In this document: positions 16,714 through 26,313 of the stretch, piece after piece
Layout: the number at the start of each line of letters is the position of its first letter
Position numbering within the stretch: position 1 is the stretch's first letter
Origin: Armatimonadota bacterium
Lineage (GTDB): Bacteria; Armatimonadota; Zipacnadia; UBA1398; JAKPQA01
Length of the DNA stretch: 64,000 nt
NCBI GenBank assembly: GCA_029547025.1
Contig: JAKPQA010000068.1
Span: 1-64,000 of the forward strand
Direction of reading: 5' to 3'
Notes under the pieces: model-generated
Seen by the model: the letters and a program-made list of their open reading frames with translations, nothing else
What the model was told of the DNA's origin: nothing
Databases searched by the model: none
Position numbers and translations under genes: made by a program

Positions 16714-17856
16714 TCAGCTCTCTCGGGCGACGTCGACCCACCGCCCACAGGCACTCGACTGCTGCACGGCGTGGAGCACCTCCTGGCACGCCACGCCATC
16801 GGCGAACGAGGGGCTCGCGGGGCTATGCTCGACCATGTGAGTGAGGAACGCATGTACACTGGCGGCGTGAAACCGCAGCCAGCCCGGCACGAACTTGGGT
16901 CCGGGCCACACCGCGGGCTTCGGGTAGCGCTGCATGCACTCGATCCTGGTGTAGCCGCGCTCGCCACCGTAGGGCTCCTCCGGTCCCTCGGCGCGGTACA
17001 CCCGGAGCCACCCCGGCTCCTCCAGGTCGAACTGGAGGGCGCCTTTTTGCCCGTGGATCTCGATCCGAAGCTGGTCGTTGGATCCGGTCGCCAGCCGAGA
17101 GGCCTCGACCAGCCCCACGCTGCCGTCATTCATCTCGACCTGCATCAGTGCCAGGTCATCCACCTCAACCGGGCGGGGGCCGGACCCGTCGGGCGCCGGG
17201 CGCTCCGCGATGAACGTGCGCAGGCTGCCATGGACCCGCCGGACGTCACCTAGCAGATATCGGACCACGTCCACGACATGGGCCCCGAGATCGAACAAAG
17301 CTCCCCCACCCGACTGCTCCTTGTCGAGTCGCCAGCTCATCGGGCGAGCCGGGTCGGTGTAGCCCGCGTGCAAGTAAGCCGCACGGAAGTGGAATACGCG
17401 CCCGAGGACTCCGCGCTCAATCAGTTGCTTCGCCCGCATGAGAGCCGGGACGAAGCGACAGTGAAACGTCACCTGGCACGCGAGATCCGATGCTGCCGCG
17501 GCGCTCCCCATGGCGCGCGCCTCCTCCACAGTTCGTGCCAGGGGCTTGTCGCAGTAGACATGCTTCCCGGCCGCGATCGCGGCCAGGGCCGCATCGTGAT
17601 GGAGCGCGTTCGGCGTGCAGATGTGCACCGCGTGCACGTCGTCCCGAGACAAGAGTTCCTCGATCCGCGTGACACCCACGTCGAAGCCCCCGTGGGCCCG
17701 GGCACGTTCCGCGGTCTCCGCCCGGCTGGTGCAGACGCCAACCAGCCGGACCCGGGCCGGCACCGGATCGTAGTAGAAATGCAGGTTGCGGTAGGCATAG
17801 GTATGAACCTTGCCGATGAAGCCGTAGCCGATCACGCCGATACCGAGCTCTATCAT
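16714..17856 (-). CDS. Gfo/Idh/MocA-family NAD(P)-dependent oxidoreductase
   Basis: 380 aa. The N-terminal Rossmann motif GIGVIGYGFIGKVHTYAYRN, the DAVHICTPNALHHDAALAAI segment and the catalytic GKHVYCDKPLART motif are all present, followed by the C-terminal alpha/beta domain with GGGALFDLGAHVVDVVRYLL. These enzymes oxidise or reduce sugars and inositols at a carbinol carbon. There is no Tat signal, so it is cytoplasmic, in contrast to the paralogue at 45797. It is the first gene after the promoter at 17907-17935 and heads the operon running down to about 11.5 kb. Confidence 0.92.
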   Translation of the reverse strand: MIELGIGVIGYGFIGKVHTYAYRNLHFYYDPVPARVRLVGVCTSRAETAERARAHGGFDVGVTRIEELLSRDDVHAVHICTPNALHHDAALAAIAAGKHVYCDKPLARTVEEARAMGSAAAASDLACQVTFHCRFVPALMRAKQLIERGVLGRVFHFRAAYLHAGYTDPARPMSWRLDKEQSGGGALFDLGAHVVDVVRYLLGDVRRVHGSLRTFIAERPAPDGSGPRPVEVDDLALMQVEMNDGSVGLVEASRLATGSNDQLRIEIHGQKGALQFDLEEPGWLRVYRAEGPEEPYGGERGYTRIECMQRYPKPAVWPGPKFVPGWLRFHAASVHAFLTHMVEHSPASPSFADGVACQEVLHAVQQSSACGRWVDVARES

Positions 17857-17906
17857 GGGCGCTCCGATCGAGGCGAACCGATGCGTGGGGTGGCGACCTC
17901 GAACGC

Positions 17907-17935
17907 ATTCTAGGCACGCCCCCCCGGAGCGTCAA
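17907..17935 (-). promoter_or_regulatory. Sigma-70 promoter of the Gfo-PHP-trxB-purB operon
   Basis: On the minus strand TTGACG (17935-17930) and TAGAAT (17912-17907) are separated by exactly 17 nt. The predicted start is near 17900, about 45 nt before the ATG at 17856. Each box differs from consensus at one base. Confidence 0.78.
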
Positions 17936-17962
17936 CGGGGAGGCCGGCCCGACGCTCGCTCG

Positions 17963-19279
17963 TTAGGGCTTGGGGGTTGCTTCCGGCTGCTCGGGGGCTC
18001 CCTCGGTGCCCGCGGGGGCCTCGTATTGCTGCTTGAGTGCCTTGAGGGTGGCCGTCAAGCCTTCGGCACGGCGGGCCCAGACGGTGTCCGGGAAGTGTTC
18101 ATGGAGGTAGTCCACGACAATCCGGTACTTGGTCTCATCGCCCACACGCCAGCACCCGATGGCTGCAAGGTACATGGCGAATGGGCGCTGACCCGACTCC
18201 GGGTACTTGGTCAGCAGCTCGTCGATTAGCCGAACGCCTCGGCCTGGGTCGGGCCCGATAATGCATGCGGCCGCCAACCGGAGGGTGATGAGTGTCTCCT
18301 CGGCTTCGCCGTCGGAAGCCGAGGCCAGCGCGCGGTCGAGACACGCCATGGCCTCGAGCGCATTGCCCAGCCGCAGAAAGAACGCCCCCAGATCGGCTTC
18401 GGTCATTCCAGCAGGGGTTTCGCCTCGCGCCAGAGCGCCCATCTGCTCGACGGTCTGCACAAGCTCCTCCGGTGTGACTTTCCGAGCGACGATGGCACCG
18501 ATGGGCTCCCCGGCGGGTTTGTCGATCTCAGCGGGCACAACCGCACCGGGCTCCATCAGCCCCAAGGCCGTCAGATGATCCACCGCCTGGCGCACCCGCT
18601 CGACGGGCTCAACAACGCGCGCTCCCGCCAATACCTCGGCCAACGTCTGGCGCCCGGCCTCGACGTCGCCCAGGAGGCACTGCAATGACCCGAGCAGGAT
18701 CTGCGATCGCCGAAGCTCGGCTTCGCTCAGCTGTCCCGATTCCACCCGTGACTTGAGCACAGCGGCCGCAATGCCACCTCTCTCGAGCCGCAGGAGGGCC
18801 GCTACGTACTCGTCGGCGTCGGCAGTGCTGAGCTTCGGCGGGTCGATGGGCTTGAGCCGGAAGATCAGCAACCCGTCGGCCATTGCAGACAAATAGCTCT
18901 TGATGGAGCTGACACCGACGATGCGGCCCAATTCCTCACCTTCGGCGGTGATGAAAGCCGTGGTCGGCAGGGCCTCAAGCTCCTGCTTCTCGACGAGCCC
19001 CTTGTCGCGGGAGACGTCGAGCTTGGCCAGGATCCAGCCCTCGGCGGCCCGGGCGAACTCCGGCTGGCTGAACACACGTTCCTGGGCGGACTCACACGCC
19101 CGTGACCCCGGCGCATACAGCAGCAGCAGGATGGGCCGGTTGGCACGAGCCGCCTCGGACTTGGCCCGCGTAAGGTCGCCCTGGATCCATTGGGGCGGTT
19201 CGGCAGCCACCGCCGGGTACGCCGCCCACGCGGCCAGGAGAACGACGGCCAACGCCATACGGGAGTTCCGCGTAACCAT
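17963..19279 (-). CDS. Exported thioredoxin-fold protein with helical repeats
   Basis: About 438 aa. A signal peptide (MVTRNSRMALAVVLLAAWAA, cleaved after AVAA) leads into a thioredoxin-like domain, residues about 35-150, recognisable from PILLLLYAPGSRACESAQE, WILAKLDVSRD, the cis-Pro loop ALPTTAF and GEELGRIVG. The redox site reads Ser-Arg-Ala-Cys, so the first Cys of CxxC is missing. The remaining 280 residues are TPR-like helices. ATG 19279 gives a normal signal peptide; ATG 19309 has a better AGAGG site and would add ten residues. Probably a periplasmic scaffold or chaperone rather than an oxidoreductase. Confidence 0.7.
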   Translation of the reverse strand: MVTRNSRMALAVVLLAAWAAYPAVAAEPPQWIQGDLTRAKSEAARANRPILLLLYAPGSRACESAQERVFSQPEFARAAEGWILAKLDVSRDKGLVEKQELEALPTTAFITAEGEELGRIVGVSSIKSYLSAMADGLLIFRLKPIDPPKLSTADADEYVAALLRLERGGIAAAVLKSRVESGQLSEAELRRSQILLGSLQCLLGDVEAGRQTLAEVLAGARVVEPVERVRQAVDHLTALGLMEPGAVVPAEIDKPAGEPIGAIVARKVTPEELVQTVEQMGALARGETPAGMTEADLGAFFLRLGNALEAMACLDRALASASDGEAEETLITLRLAAACIIGPDPGRGVRLIDELLTKYPESGQRPFAMYLAAIGCWRVGDETKYRIVVDYLHEHFPDTVWARRAEGLTATLKALKQQYEAPAGTEGAPEQPEATPKP

Positions 19280-19558
19280 GTCAGACCCACCGCCTTCGGC
19301 TACCGGCATGGACATGACCTCTTCGCTGACGCGCCGGCGGCTTCGCGAGTTCCCTTGCCCCTGTCGGAGGTATGTTCGCACACGGCCACCGAATCCCATG
19401 CCGGCGCATGCACGACTCCCGCAAGCACCGCACGGCGCTTGCGGGGTGGCTCGTGGAAGGCAGAGAGGGTATAGTTGCGGGGTGCGTCCGACAGCTCATG
19501 GGCGTTGGGACGCGCTCCCACGATGATGGCTCTCGAGGGGCGGAGCGGGGGGTGACCC

Positions 19559-21370
19559 GTGCGGGGACGCAGCAACTTCCGTAGGTTTCTCGGGTACCTC
19601 AAACCCTACCGATGGCGCGCGTCCGAGCTGCTGTTCTGGACCTTCGTTAGCGCCCTGCTTGGTCTTCCCATGCCCGTGCTGCTTGGCATCGCGGTCGACC
19701 GGGTACCGGGGCTCGTTAAGGATGGCAACGCTCGGGAGGCGTGGGGGGTGGTCGTCTGGACGGTCGGCGCCCGGATTGCCCTCGGGGTCGGGGCCTCACT
19801 GCTGTCACTTCGGCACCGGGCCCTGACGCTCAGCATCGGGCAGCGCCTCATCTTCGATCTTCGGCAGCAGCTCTATCGCCATCTGCAGCGGCTCTCGATG
19901 CGGTACTACGAGACGATGCAGACCGGGCAGATTATGAGCCGAGTTCTGTGGGATGTCGAGGCAGTCCAGGCTATCTCCACGGGTCAACTCGCCCAGCTCA
20001 TCGTCGACTTCGTTCGCCTGGTGGTCATCGCGACCTATCTGTTCATCCGAGACTGGCGCATCGGTCTGCTGACGTGCATCGTGCTTCCTCTGTATGTCAT
20101 CAACTACTACTTTTTTCGCAACAAGATCCACGAGGTTGCGGCCGAGACGCGCGAGAAGTTCTCGCAGATCACCGGCAGCCTCCAGGAGAAAGTGGCCGGT
20201 GCTCGTATCGTCAAATCGTTCGTTCGCGAGCGGAGTGAGAGCCGCCAGTTCGTCCACGAGACTCGCGAGAACCTCTTCCTGAACATCCGCCTGGGGCTGT
20301 GGAGTGGCGGCCTCAACACCACCGCGTCGTTCATCTCCGATCTGGGAACACAGCTCGCCGTGCTCTACTGCTGGTACCGTGTGGTGTGGGGCCAGCATAT
20401 GACCGCAGGTGACGTGGTCGTGATCTCCTCGTTTGTGGCGCAGATGTATGGGCCCGTGCTCAACATCACCACGATCAACGACGCCATCGTGCGGGCTTCC
20501 ACCGCCCTCGACCGCATCTTCGGCGTGCTCGATACCACCCCGGATGTGGCGGAGGCTCCCGATGCGCTTCCTGTCGAGAACGTTCAGGGCCGGATTGAGT
20601 TCCGCGATGTCTACTTCTCATATCAACCCGATGAACTGGTTCTCAAGAACGTCAACTTCGTCGCGGAGCCGGGCACGGTCAACGCCCTGGTTGGGCCTAG
20701 CGGCGGTGGCAAGAGCACGATCATCAACCTGATCCCGCGCTTCTACGACCCGATTGCCGGCGAGATACTGCTGGACGGCATTCCCTTAACCAAGCTCAAA
20801 CTAAACGCGCTTCGCCAGCAGATCGGCATTGTGCTTCAGGAGACGTTCTTGTTCACAGGAACGATCAAGGAGAATATTAAATACGGCAAGCCAGACGCCC
20901 GGGACGACCAGGTTGAGGCGGCGGCGAAGGCCGCTAACGCCCACGAGTTCATCATGGAACAGCGCGATGGCTATGAGACCGAGATAGGCGAGCGCGGCCT
21001 GCGGCTCTCGGGGGGGCAGAAGCAGCGCATTGCTATTGCCCGCGCCATCCTGCGTGATCCGAAAATCCTGATTCTCGATGAGGCCACCTCGGCGCTGGAC
21101 TCGGAGTCCGAGCACCTGATCCAGCAAGCCCTGGACACGTTGATGGCGAACCGGACCACCTTTGCCATTGCCCACCGCCTCTCGACCGTCATGAACGCCG
21201 ACCAGATCCTCGTCATTGACGGGGGCGAGGTCATTGAGCGGGGGACGCACCTTGAGCTGGTCCAGATGGGCGGCCGCTACCAAAAGCTAGCCGAGATTCA
21301 GTTCAAAGCGCCGACCGCCGACCCCCCGCGCGAGGAGAGGTTCGAGGACGACCCGTTCGCCGAGGAGTGA
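19559..21370 (+). CDS. MsbA-like ABC exporter (fused permease and ATPase)
   Basis: 603 aa half-transporter. Six membrane helices occupy about 20-310. The ATPase has Walker A VGPSGGGKST (Lys385), Q-loop IVLQETFLFTG, signature LSGGQKQRIAIARAIL, Walker B ILILDEATSALD and switch IAHRLS. These exporters flip lipids, lipid A precursors, drugs or peptides; it works as a dimer. Start GTG 19559 follows a G-rich ribosome site. It is transcribed alone, divergent from the thioredoxin-fold gene and convergent with the kinase. The substrate cannot be inferred. Confidence 0.92.
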   Translation: MRGRSNFRRFLGYLKPYRWRASELLFWTFVSALLGLPMPVLLGIAVDRVPGLVKDGNAREAWGVVVWTVGARIALGVGASLLSLRHRALTLSIGQRLIFDLRQQLYRHLQRLSMRYYETMQTGQIMSRVLWDVEAVQAISTGQLAQLIVDFVRLVVIATYLFIRDWRIGLLTCIVLPLYVINYYFFRNKIHEVAAETREKFSQITGSLQEKVAGARIVKSFVRERSESRQFVHETRENLFLNIRLGLWSGGLNTTASFISDLGTQLAVLYCWYRVVWGQHMTAGDVVVISSFVAQMYGPVLNITTINDAIVRASTALDRIFGVLDTTPDVAEAPDALPVENVQGRIEFRDVYFSYQPDELVLKNVNFVAEPGTVNALVGPSGGGKSTIINLIPRFYDPIAGEILLDGIPLTKLKLNALRQQIGIVLQETFLFTGTIKENIKYGKPDARDDQVEAAAKAANAHEFIMEQRDGYETEIGERGLRLSGGQKQRIAIARAILRDPKILILDEATSALDSESEHLIQQALDTLMANRTTFAIAHRLSTVMNADQILVIDGGEVIERGTHLELVQMGGRYQKLAEIQFKAPTADPPREERFEDDPFAEE

Positions 21371-21376
21371 GCCGCC

Positions 21377-22771
21377 TCAGCACGCATCGGGCTGCGGTGT
21401 GTCGAGTTCCGATGGCCGCGTGTGCGGGACGGTGGGGCGAAACGGCAGATGGACCGTGAAGCAGCTCCCCTTGCCCTGCTCGCTCCGCACAGAGACTCGT
21501 CCATCATGGGCGTCCACGGCGTTCCGGATGATCCGAGTGCCCAGACCGGTGCCACCAGGCTTGGTGCTAATAGCCTCATCGGTGAAAAGCCTCCGCCGGA
21601 CCTCCTCGGGCATGCCCCGGCCGGTGTCCTCGACCTCCAAGACGATGCGGGGTCCCGTCCCGTCCGGCGGCGCATCCTCCAGACGCGTGCGGACGGCGAT
21701 GGTTCCTCCCGGAGGGGTCTCCGGGATGGCGTTGTGGATGAGATTGTACACCGCGTTGTACATTAGCTTCGGGTCGAGCGCCGAGGGCCGCAGGTCGCCC
21801 AGGCGGGTCGTGTCCAGGGTGATACCGTGGCGTTCCGCGACGACGGCCAGCGTGCGGGCTACCGAGCGAACCACTTCGTTGAGGTCTGCCATCTGAAAGA
21901 CGGGACGCGCCACCTGCCCCTTGACGGCATCGGCGATCTCACGCGCCCTCGACTGCACGTTGGCAGCTCCCTCGAGAACCATCAGCGTGATCTCGGGGAA
22001 GAACTCGGACAGTGAGGCGAATGCCTCATCGAGCCGGCAGAAGACGGCACTGCCATCGAGTTCCCGCGCCTCGTCTCGCACGGCCTCGTAGGCCTCGAAC
22101 GCGCTGTGGTAGATCATCTCGAGAGTCTTCATGCCGCTCTCGACCGGCGTCATCATGTTCTTGATGTCGTGGCTGATGTCCCCGATCTTCTTCACAGTCT
22201 CGGCGACGCGGACACGGCGCATCAGCTCGACGTGTTCGATGGCCATGGCGGCCTGGTTGGCCAGGATGGACAGCACCTCGAGGTCCGCCTCGTCGAACAG
22301 TCCCTCGTGCTTGTTCAGGATCTGCATCACTCCGATGACCTCGCCCTCGCCGGTCTTCAGGGGCACGGTCACCATGTTGCGAGTCACATACGAGACGCGC
22401 TGGCCGACTTCGGCATCGTGCGACTCGTCTGATCGCGGGTCGTCGCTGATCTCGGCCACGCCCGTCGAGAAGACCCGCCCGCAGATGCCCGTGGACACCG
22501 AGTGATGCTCCCCGGTGAGGCGCTCGCTCGCCTCGCCGACCACGTAGCGGAACTCAAGGTCGTCGGTCTTGGGGTCATAGAGGAGGATCGAACCCGCGTC
22601 GGCTCCGGCCACCGCCAGGGAGACGTTGATGATCTCCGGCAGCAGCGTGTCCAGGCGCACCTGCGAGTACAGCGCGGCCGAGATACGCGCGATGGCATAG
22701 AGCTGCCGTTCCCGTAGTGCCAGCTTCGCTGCCACCGCATCGGCGTCCGTCGGGGCACACTGCTCTGCCAT
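21377..22771 (-). CDS. GAF-domain sensor histidine kinase
   Basis: 464 aa (467 if GTG 22780 is used). After a short coiled N-terminus a GAF domain spans about 30-180 (ADAGSILLYDPKTDDLEFRY, VSTGICGRVFSTG, TVPLKTGEGEVIGVMQILNK). The dimerisation helix carries DISHDIKN with the phosphoacceptor His. The ATPase has N box YNLIHNAIPETPPGG, G1 VEDTGRGMP and G2 GGTGLGTRII. There is no membrane segment, so it senses a cytoplasmic ligand or redox state. No response regulator is adjacent: an orphan kinase. It ends 6 bp from the convergent ABC gene. Confidence 0.9.
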   Translation of the reverse strand: MAEQCAPTDADAVAAKLALRERQLYAIARISAALYSQVRLDTLLPEIINVSLAVAGADAGSILLYDPKTDDLEFRYVVGEASERLTGEHHSVSTGICGRVFSTGVAEISDDPRSDESHDAEVGQRVSYVTRNMVTVPLKTGEGEVIGVMQILNKHEGLFDEADLEVLSILANQAAMAIEHVELMRRVRVAETVKKIGDISHDIKNMMTPVESGMKTLEMIYHSAFEAYEAVRDEARELDGSAVFCRLDEAFASLSEFFPEITLMVLEGAANVQSRAREIADAVKGQVARPVFQMADLNEVVRSVARTLAVVAERHGITLDTTRLGDLRPSALDPKLMYNAVYNLIHNAIPETPPGGTIAVRTRLEDAPPDGTGPRIVLEVEDTGRGMPEEVRRRLFTDEAISTKPGGTGLGTRIIRNAVDAHDGRVSVRSEQGKGSCFTVHLPFRPTVPHTRPSELDTPQPDAC

Positions 22772-22812
22772 CCCGCCCACTGCCTCTCCGCGATCGTGCG
22801 AGTCGCCCGGGC

Positions 22813-24471
22813 CTAGTTCGCCGCGGGTTCCGCATTCCCCTCACTCAGCACGCGCCGCACCTCAGCGGCCTCGTAGACGACGGCCAGTGGGGCGCCATCG
22901 AGGTCCCACACGTAGACGGGGCGCCCCCGATCGAGGAGCACACGTGCCTGGGGCCAGATCTCGTTGCGCCGGGTGTGGAAGACGCAGTAGTCCGCCGATC
23001 GCAGCTCCCGGGGATCCTCGGTGAACTCAAGGTCCTCACGCACAACGGCCCCCCGGTAGGAGTCCACCAGGGTGCCGATGATGCCCGGCTGGCAGATGAC
23101 CACTCGAGCACGAGAGGGCGCATTCGAAGAGAGCCATGCCAGCGGACGCAGGTACGCATCGCCCCAGTACGTCGGCTCGAAGCCGGCCCGAAGGGCCCCG
23201 CACGGGCCGCCGACCAGCCCGTTGTAATACGAAAGCCAGGACGGGAATGAGCCGACGGTGGCGGCAAGCCCTGGCATGAGGAGCAGAACCGGCGCCAGCG
23301 CGGTCACCAGGCCGCGGCGTCCCACGATACCCCCAAGACCGCCGCGGCCCTCTCCCCACCGGGCCAGACCATCGAGAGCCGTCGCCGCGCCAAGCCCTCC
23401 CAGAACGCACAGGAACGGGAACGCGGCGAGGAACAGCCGTACGCCGTTGTACTTGGGTACGCCGGGGAGCGCGACCGCAGCCATCTGGACCAGTGCGCAC
23501 ATCGCCATGAGGACCGCCTCGGGCCGTCGGCGGTCGGCACGACCGACGTGGTTCCACAGGCCGTAGCACCATGCCAGCAGGGTCACCCCGGGCGTGGTGA
23601 TGGCGGTCATCACCAGCGGATAGTGCCACGGCGCCGGCGGATCGGCGTAGGTCCGTCCGAGGTAGTCAACGGCGATACGGCCGTGCCCACCGTGGAAGGC
23701 CACATAGCTGCCGACCCGGGCGATGGTGTCATACCAGAGCCATGGCCACGTGAGCCAGAACACCAATGGCGCGACGAGAGCGGCGCAGGCAAGCAGCCGC
23801 AACGGCCTGCCGCCGCGGTAGACCAGCCACCAGGCGACCAGCGGGAAGGGGACGAAAAACGCATTCAGCTTGCAGCCCAGGGCCAGACCCCAGACCACGG
23901 CGAAGACCACCGCCCACCTCCACCGCGGGTCGCGGACCGCTTTGAGGAAGGCGACGGCGGTCAGGAAACTCATCGCCGCTACCGGCACGTCCAGAGCCAT
24001 CAGATGGGCGTGCCCAAACACTCGCGGCATGGTCGCGAGGCTACCGGTGCCGAATACCGCCGCGGGCCACCCATACCTCTGCAGGAACCAGCACACAGAC
24101 GCACAGAGGGTCGCGAAGAATAGAGGCCCCGCCACCCGGAACGACGCCAAGCCGCCCAGCGCGCTGCCGATGGTGGCGGACCCGAGGGCGCCCACAAGCT
24201 TCACGACACCCGGGTGCTGGTCCTTCCCCGCCCAGTAGTGTCCGATGGCCTCGTTCGAGACGGCGTAGGACGCCTGCCCGCCAGCGAGGAGGGCAAGCCA
24301 CTCGCGCGCGAGCATGGCCTTGGATCCGTAGATCGGCTCATCGTAGGTCAGACCCATGTCGGCCGACGTCAGCGACACCGATCCGAAGGCGACCGCGAAA
24401 ACACAGGCAGTCGCGCACACCGGCACCCAACTGCGGCGTGGCCGAGGCTCGTGCGTTTGCCCTTCCCACAC
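22813..24471 (-). CDS. GT-C family membrane glycosyltransferase (PMT/ArnT-like, GT39/83)
   Basis: 552 aa with about 12 membrane helices. The first loop has LTYDEPIYG, the Asp-Glu metal/substrate motif of lipid-phosphosugar-dependent GT-C enzymes, and FGHAHLMALDVPVAAMSFL follows, as in PMT-family transferases. The C-terminal 130 residues are extracytoplasmic. It should transfer a sugar from a polyprenyl carrier to a glycan, lipid or protein outside the membrane. It starts at GTG 24471 and lies 12 nt after an exported-protein gene in a minus-strand set that begins with a nucleotidyltransferase. Confidence 0.82.
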   Translation of the reverse strand: MWEGQTHEPRPRRSWVPVCATACVFAVAFGSVSLTSADMGLTYDEPIYGSKAMLAREWLALLAGGQASYAVSNEAIGHYWAGKDQHPGVVKLVGALGSATIGSALGGLASFRVAGPLFFATLCASVCWFLQRYGWPAAVFGTGSLATMPRVFGHAHLMALDVPVAAMSFLTAVAFLKAVRDPRWRWAVVFAVVWGLALGCKLNAFFVPFPLVAWWLVYRGGRPLRLLACAALVAPLVFWLTWPWLWYDTIARVGSYVAFHGGHGRIAVDYLGRTYADPPAPWHYPLVMTAITTPGVTLLAWCYGLWNHVGRADRRRPEAVLMAMCALVQMAAVALPGVPKYNGVRLFLAAFPFLCVLGGLGAATALDGLARWGEGRGGLGGIVGRRGLVTALAPVLLLMPGLAATVGSFPSWLSYYNGLVGGPCGALRAGFEPTYWGDAYLRPLAWLSSNAPSRARVVICQPGIIGTLVDSYRGAVVREDLEFTEDPRELRSADYCVFHTRRNEIWPQARVLLDRGRPVYVWDLDGAPLAVVYEAAEVRRVLSEGNAEPAAN

Positions 24472-24483
24472 TTCGGAGCCTTC

Positions 24484-25536
24484 TCAGTGCGTCGGCTTCG
24501 CGGCATCCGGCCCGGCCGGCACCCGCTGGAGCACCGAGTGCAGCCGCATGAGCACCCGGGCACGCTTGTCGAGCTCGCTGGCGACGAAGCGCGCCGTGAC
24601 ATCGGCATCGAGCTGGCCTCGCACTAGTTCCGCAGTGGACGGATCGAGGTACACGGTCCCGGAGAGCTTCGCCATGCCACTCAGAACCACGTCGGGGACC
24701 GAAGGGAGTAGCATCGCTCCGCTGTCCGTCACAGGACCCACGAGCTCACGCAGACTCATCTCGGACAGACCGACCTGTCCGCGAAGCCCGATGGAGGCAC
24801 ATCGCCGGCCGGCCTCCATGGTGGTGCCACGGTACAGGAACCGCAGCGCCCCTCCTCCGGCGATGCCGAGCTCGGGCACACTGAACCGCACCTCGGAGCG
24901 CCACGTATCACCCGCAGTCACATTGCCCTCAGGGAGGATCGGCGGCCAGAGGTCGGCCAACTCCGAGAAGGCCTTGGCGAGCGCCGGAGTGTCCGCCACC
25001 GTGCTCAGCAGCCCCGCAGTAGTGATCCCGCGGAGGTCGGCGCGGCGGTCGAAGTCGAGCAGAAGGAACTCGCGGCCGAAGACGAGAGCGGCGATGGGGA
25101 AACTGGCCAGCTCGCCCTGCGTGCTGTCGAAGACCGTCTCATCATCGAGGCGGACCTTGGCCGCCGACTTATCCGCATGGACCGTCGCGCCGTGACCGAA
25201 CCCGCTGGCTTCGAGGTCGATGGAGTCTAGTGCCATGTTCAAACGCATTCCCTGCTCATCGGCGGACCGGACCGATGTGGACAGCAGGCTTGTCGCCTTG
25301 AACTTGAGAGGGCTCCTGGTGTCGAAAGGGACGTTGTTGACGAGATCCTCGGGGATCTGGAACGAGACGCGCCCCTCGGTGGTCCAGCTATACTGAGCGC
25401 GGGCCCCTTCCGTGCCCGACAAGCGCAGCGCGACGGGGGCAGACGACTGTTGCGCCTGAGCCGTCGGCACGGCCGCCAGCGCAATCAGTGACGCGAGGAC
25501 CAGCCCCACCAGTCCACGTGTGCCCAAGCGATCCAT
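24484..25536 (-). CDS. Exported protein of unknown function
   Basis: 350 aa. A standard signal peptide (LVGLVLASLIALAAVPTAQA) is followed by a beta-rich domain: YSWTTEGRVSFQIPEDLVNN, SLLSTSVRSADEQG, LDSIDLEASGFG, WPPILPEGNVTAGDTW, GTVYLDPSTAELVRGQLDAD. The WPPILPEGxVxxGDTW block is a pattern I recall from large secreted families of unknown function (DUF6263-like), where it precedes a strand-rich domain. No catalytic residues stand out. GGAG 8 nt upstream supports ATG 25536. Being between the nucleotidyltransferase and a GT-C gene suggests an envelope role. Confidence 0.6.
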   Translation of the reverse strand: MDRLGTRGLVGLVLASLIALAAVPTAQAQQSSAPVALRLSGTEGARAQYSWTTEGRVSFQIPEDLVNNVPFDTRSPLKFKATSLLSTSVRSADEQGMRLNMALDSIDLEASGFGHGATVHADKSAAKVRLDDETVFDSTQGELASFPIAALVFGREFLLLDFDRRADLRGITTAGLLSTVADTPALAKAFSELADLWPPILPEGNVTAGDTWRSEVRFSVPELGIAGGGALRFLYRGTTMEAGRRCASIGLRGQVGLSEMSLRELVGPVTDSGAMLLPSVPDVVLSGMAKLSGTVYLDPSTAELVRGQLDADVTARFVASELDKRARVLMRLHSVLQRVPAGPDAAKPTH

Positions 25537-25584
25537 GGGGATCTCCTACCCTTCCTGCAGTGCACTGAGACGCGAGCGGGGACG

Positions 25585-26313
25585 TTAGGCCCGCCCCAGG
25601 ATGATGGTGCGCGCGTCGCCTTCTTCGGCCGCGACGGCTTCGATGGCCCGGGCCAGCGAGGCCGGTTGACCGACGTCATGCCAGTACGCGTTCTCGTCGA
25701 TGAACCCCTCGACCCACTCGTCGGCGCGAAGCATAGCTGGGATCACGTCGATCGAGATGTCCTCACCTTTTCGGAACCAGGGCAGAGCCCGACCGGAGAA
25801 CATCATGATGGCGGCATTGGTCGGCTGAGGCAGGGGCGGCTTTTCGACGAAGGCGACGACCCGGCCGTCGGCGTTGACCTCGGCAATGCCGGTGGCGACT
25901 CGATAGCTCCTCACCAGCCCGATTGTCGCCAGCGGATCTTTCTGCTGATGCCTGGTCACCAAGCCGGCCACATCGAAGTTGCTCAGGATGTCGCCGTAGT
26001 ACACGAGGAAGTCCGGCTCCCCCTCGAGCCAGTGGCGCGCTGCCGCGATCTCGCCCGCGGTGCCCTGTGGTTCGTCGGTGATCGAGAAGCGTAGGGTGAC
26101 CCCCAAGCGTTCCCCGTTGCCGAAGTAGTGGACACACTGTTCGCCCAGATGAGACACGGCCACCACGAACTCGTTGAAGCCGTAGCCCGCCAGGCGGCGA
26201 ATCACGCGCTCCAGCACCGGCACCCCATTCACGGGCACCAGTGCCTTGCACAGGTAGTCCGTGATGGGCCGCAGCCGGGTACCGTATCCCGCGCTGAGGA
26301 TGACCGCTTTCAC
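25585..26313 (-). CDS. Sugar-phosphate nucleotidyltransferase (RmlA/GalU/RfbF-type)
   Basis: 242 aa. MKAVILSAGYGTRLRPIT is the nucleotide-binding signature with the catalytic Arg, KALVPVNGVPVLERVI follows, then DEPQGTAGEIAAARHW, YYGDILSNFD (metal-binding Asp) and VVAFVEKP. It activates a sugar-1-phosphate to an NDP-sugar. The protein is short and has no C-terminal beta-helix, like RfbF or HddC. Start GTG 26313 has GAGG 7 nt upstream. It is the first gene of a probable operon with the exported protein, the GT-C enzyme and perhaps the kinase. Confidence 0.88.
   Translation of the reverse strand: MKAVILSAGYGTRLRPITDYLCKALVPVNGVPVLERVIRRLAGYGFNEFVVAVSHLGEQCVHYFGNGERLGVTLRFSITDEPQGTAGEIAAARHWLEGEPDFLVYYGDILSNFDVAGLVTRHQQKDPLATIGLVRSYRVATGIAEVNADGRVVAFVEKPPLPQPTNAAIMMFSGRALPWFRKGEDISIDVIPAMLRADEWVEGFIDENAYWHDVGQPASLARAIEAVAAEEGDARTIILGRA

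Noticed and set aside
19461-19480. TATAGT as a promoter of the ABC exporter gene
   Set aside because: No acceptable -35 box lies 16-18 nt upstream.
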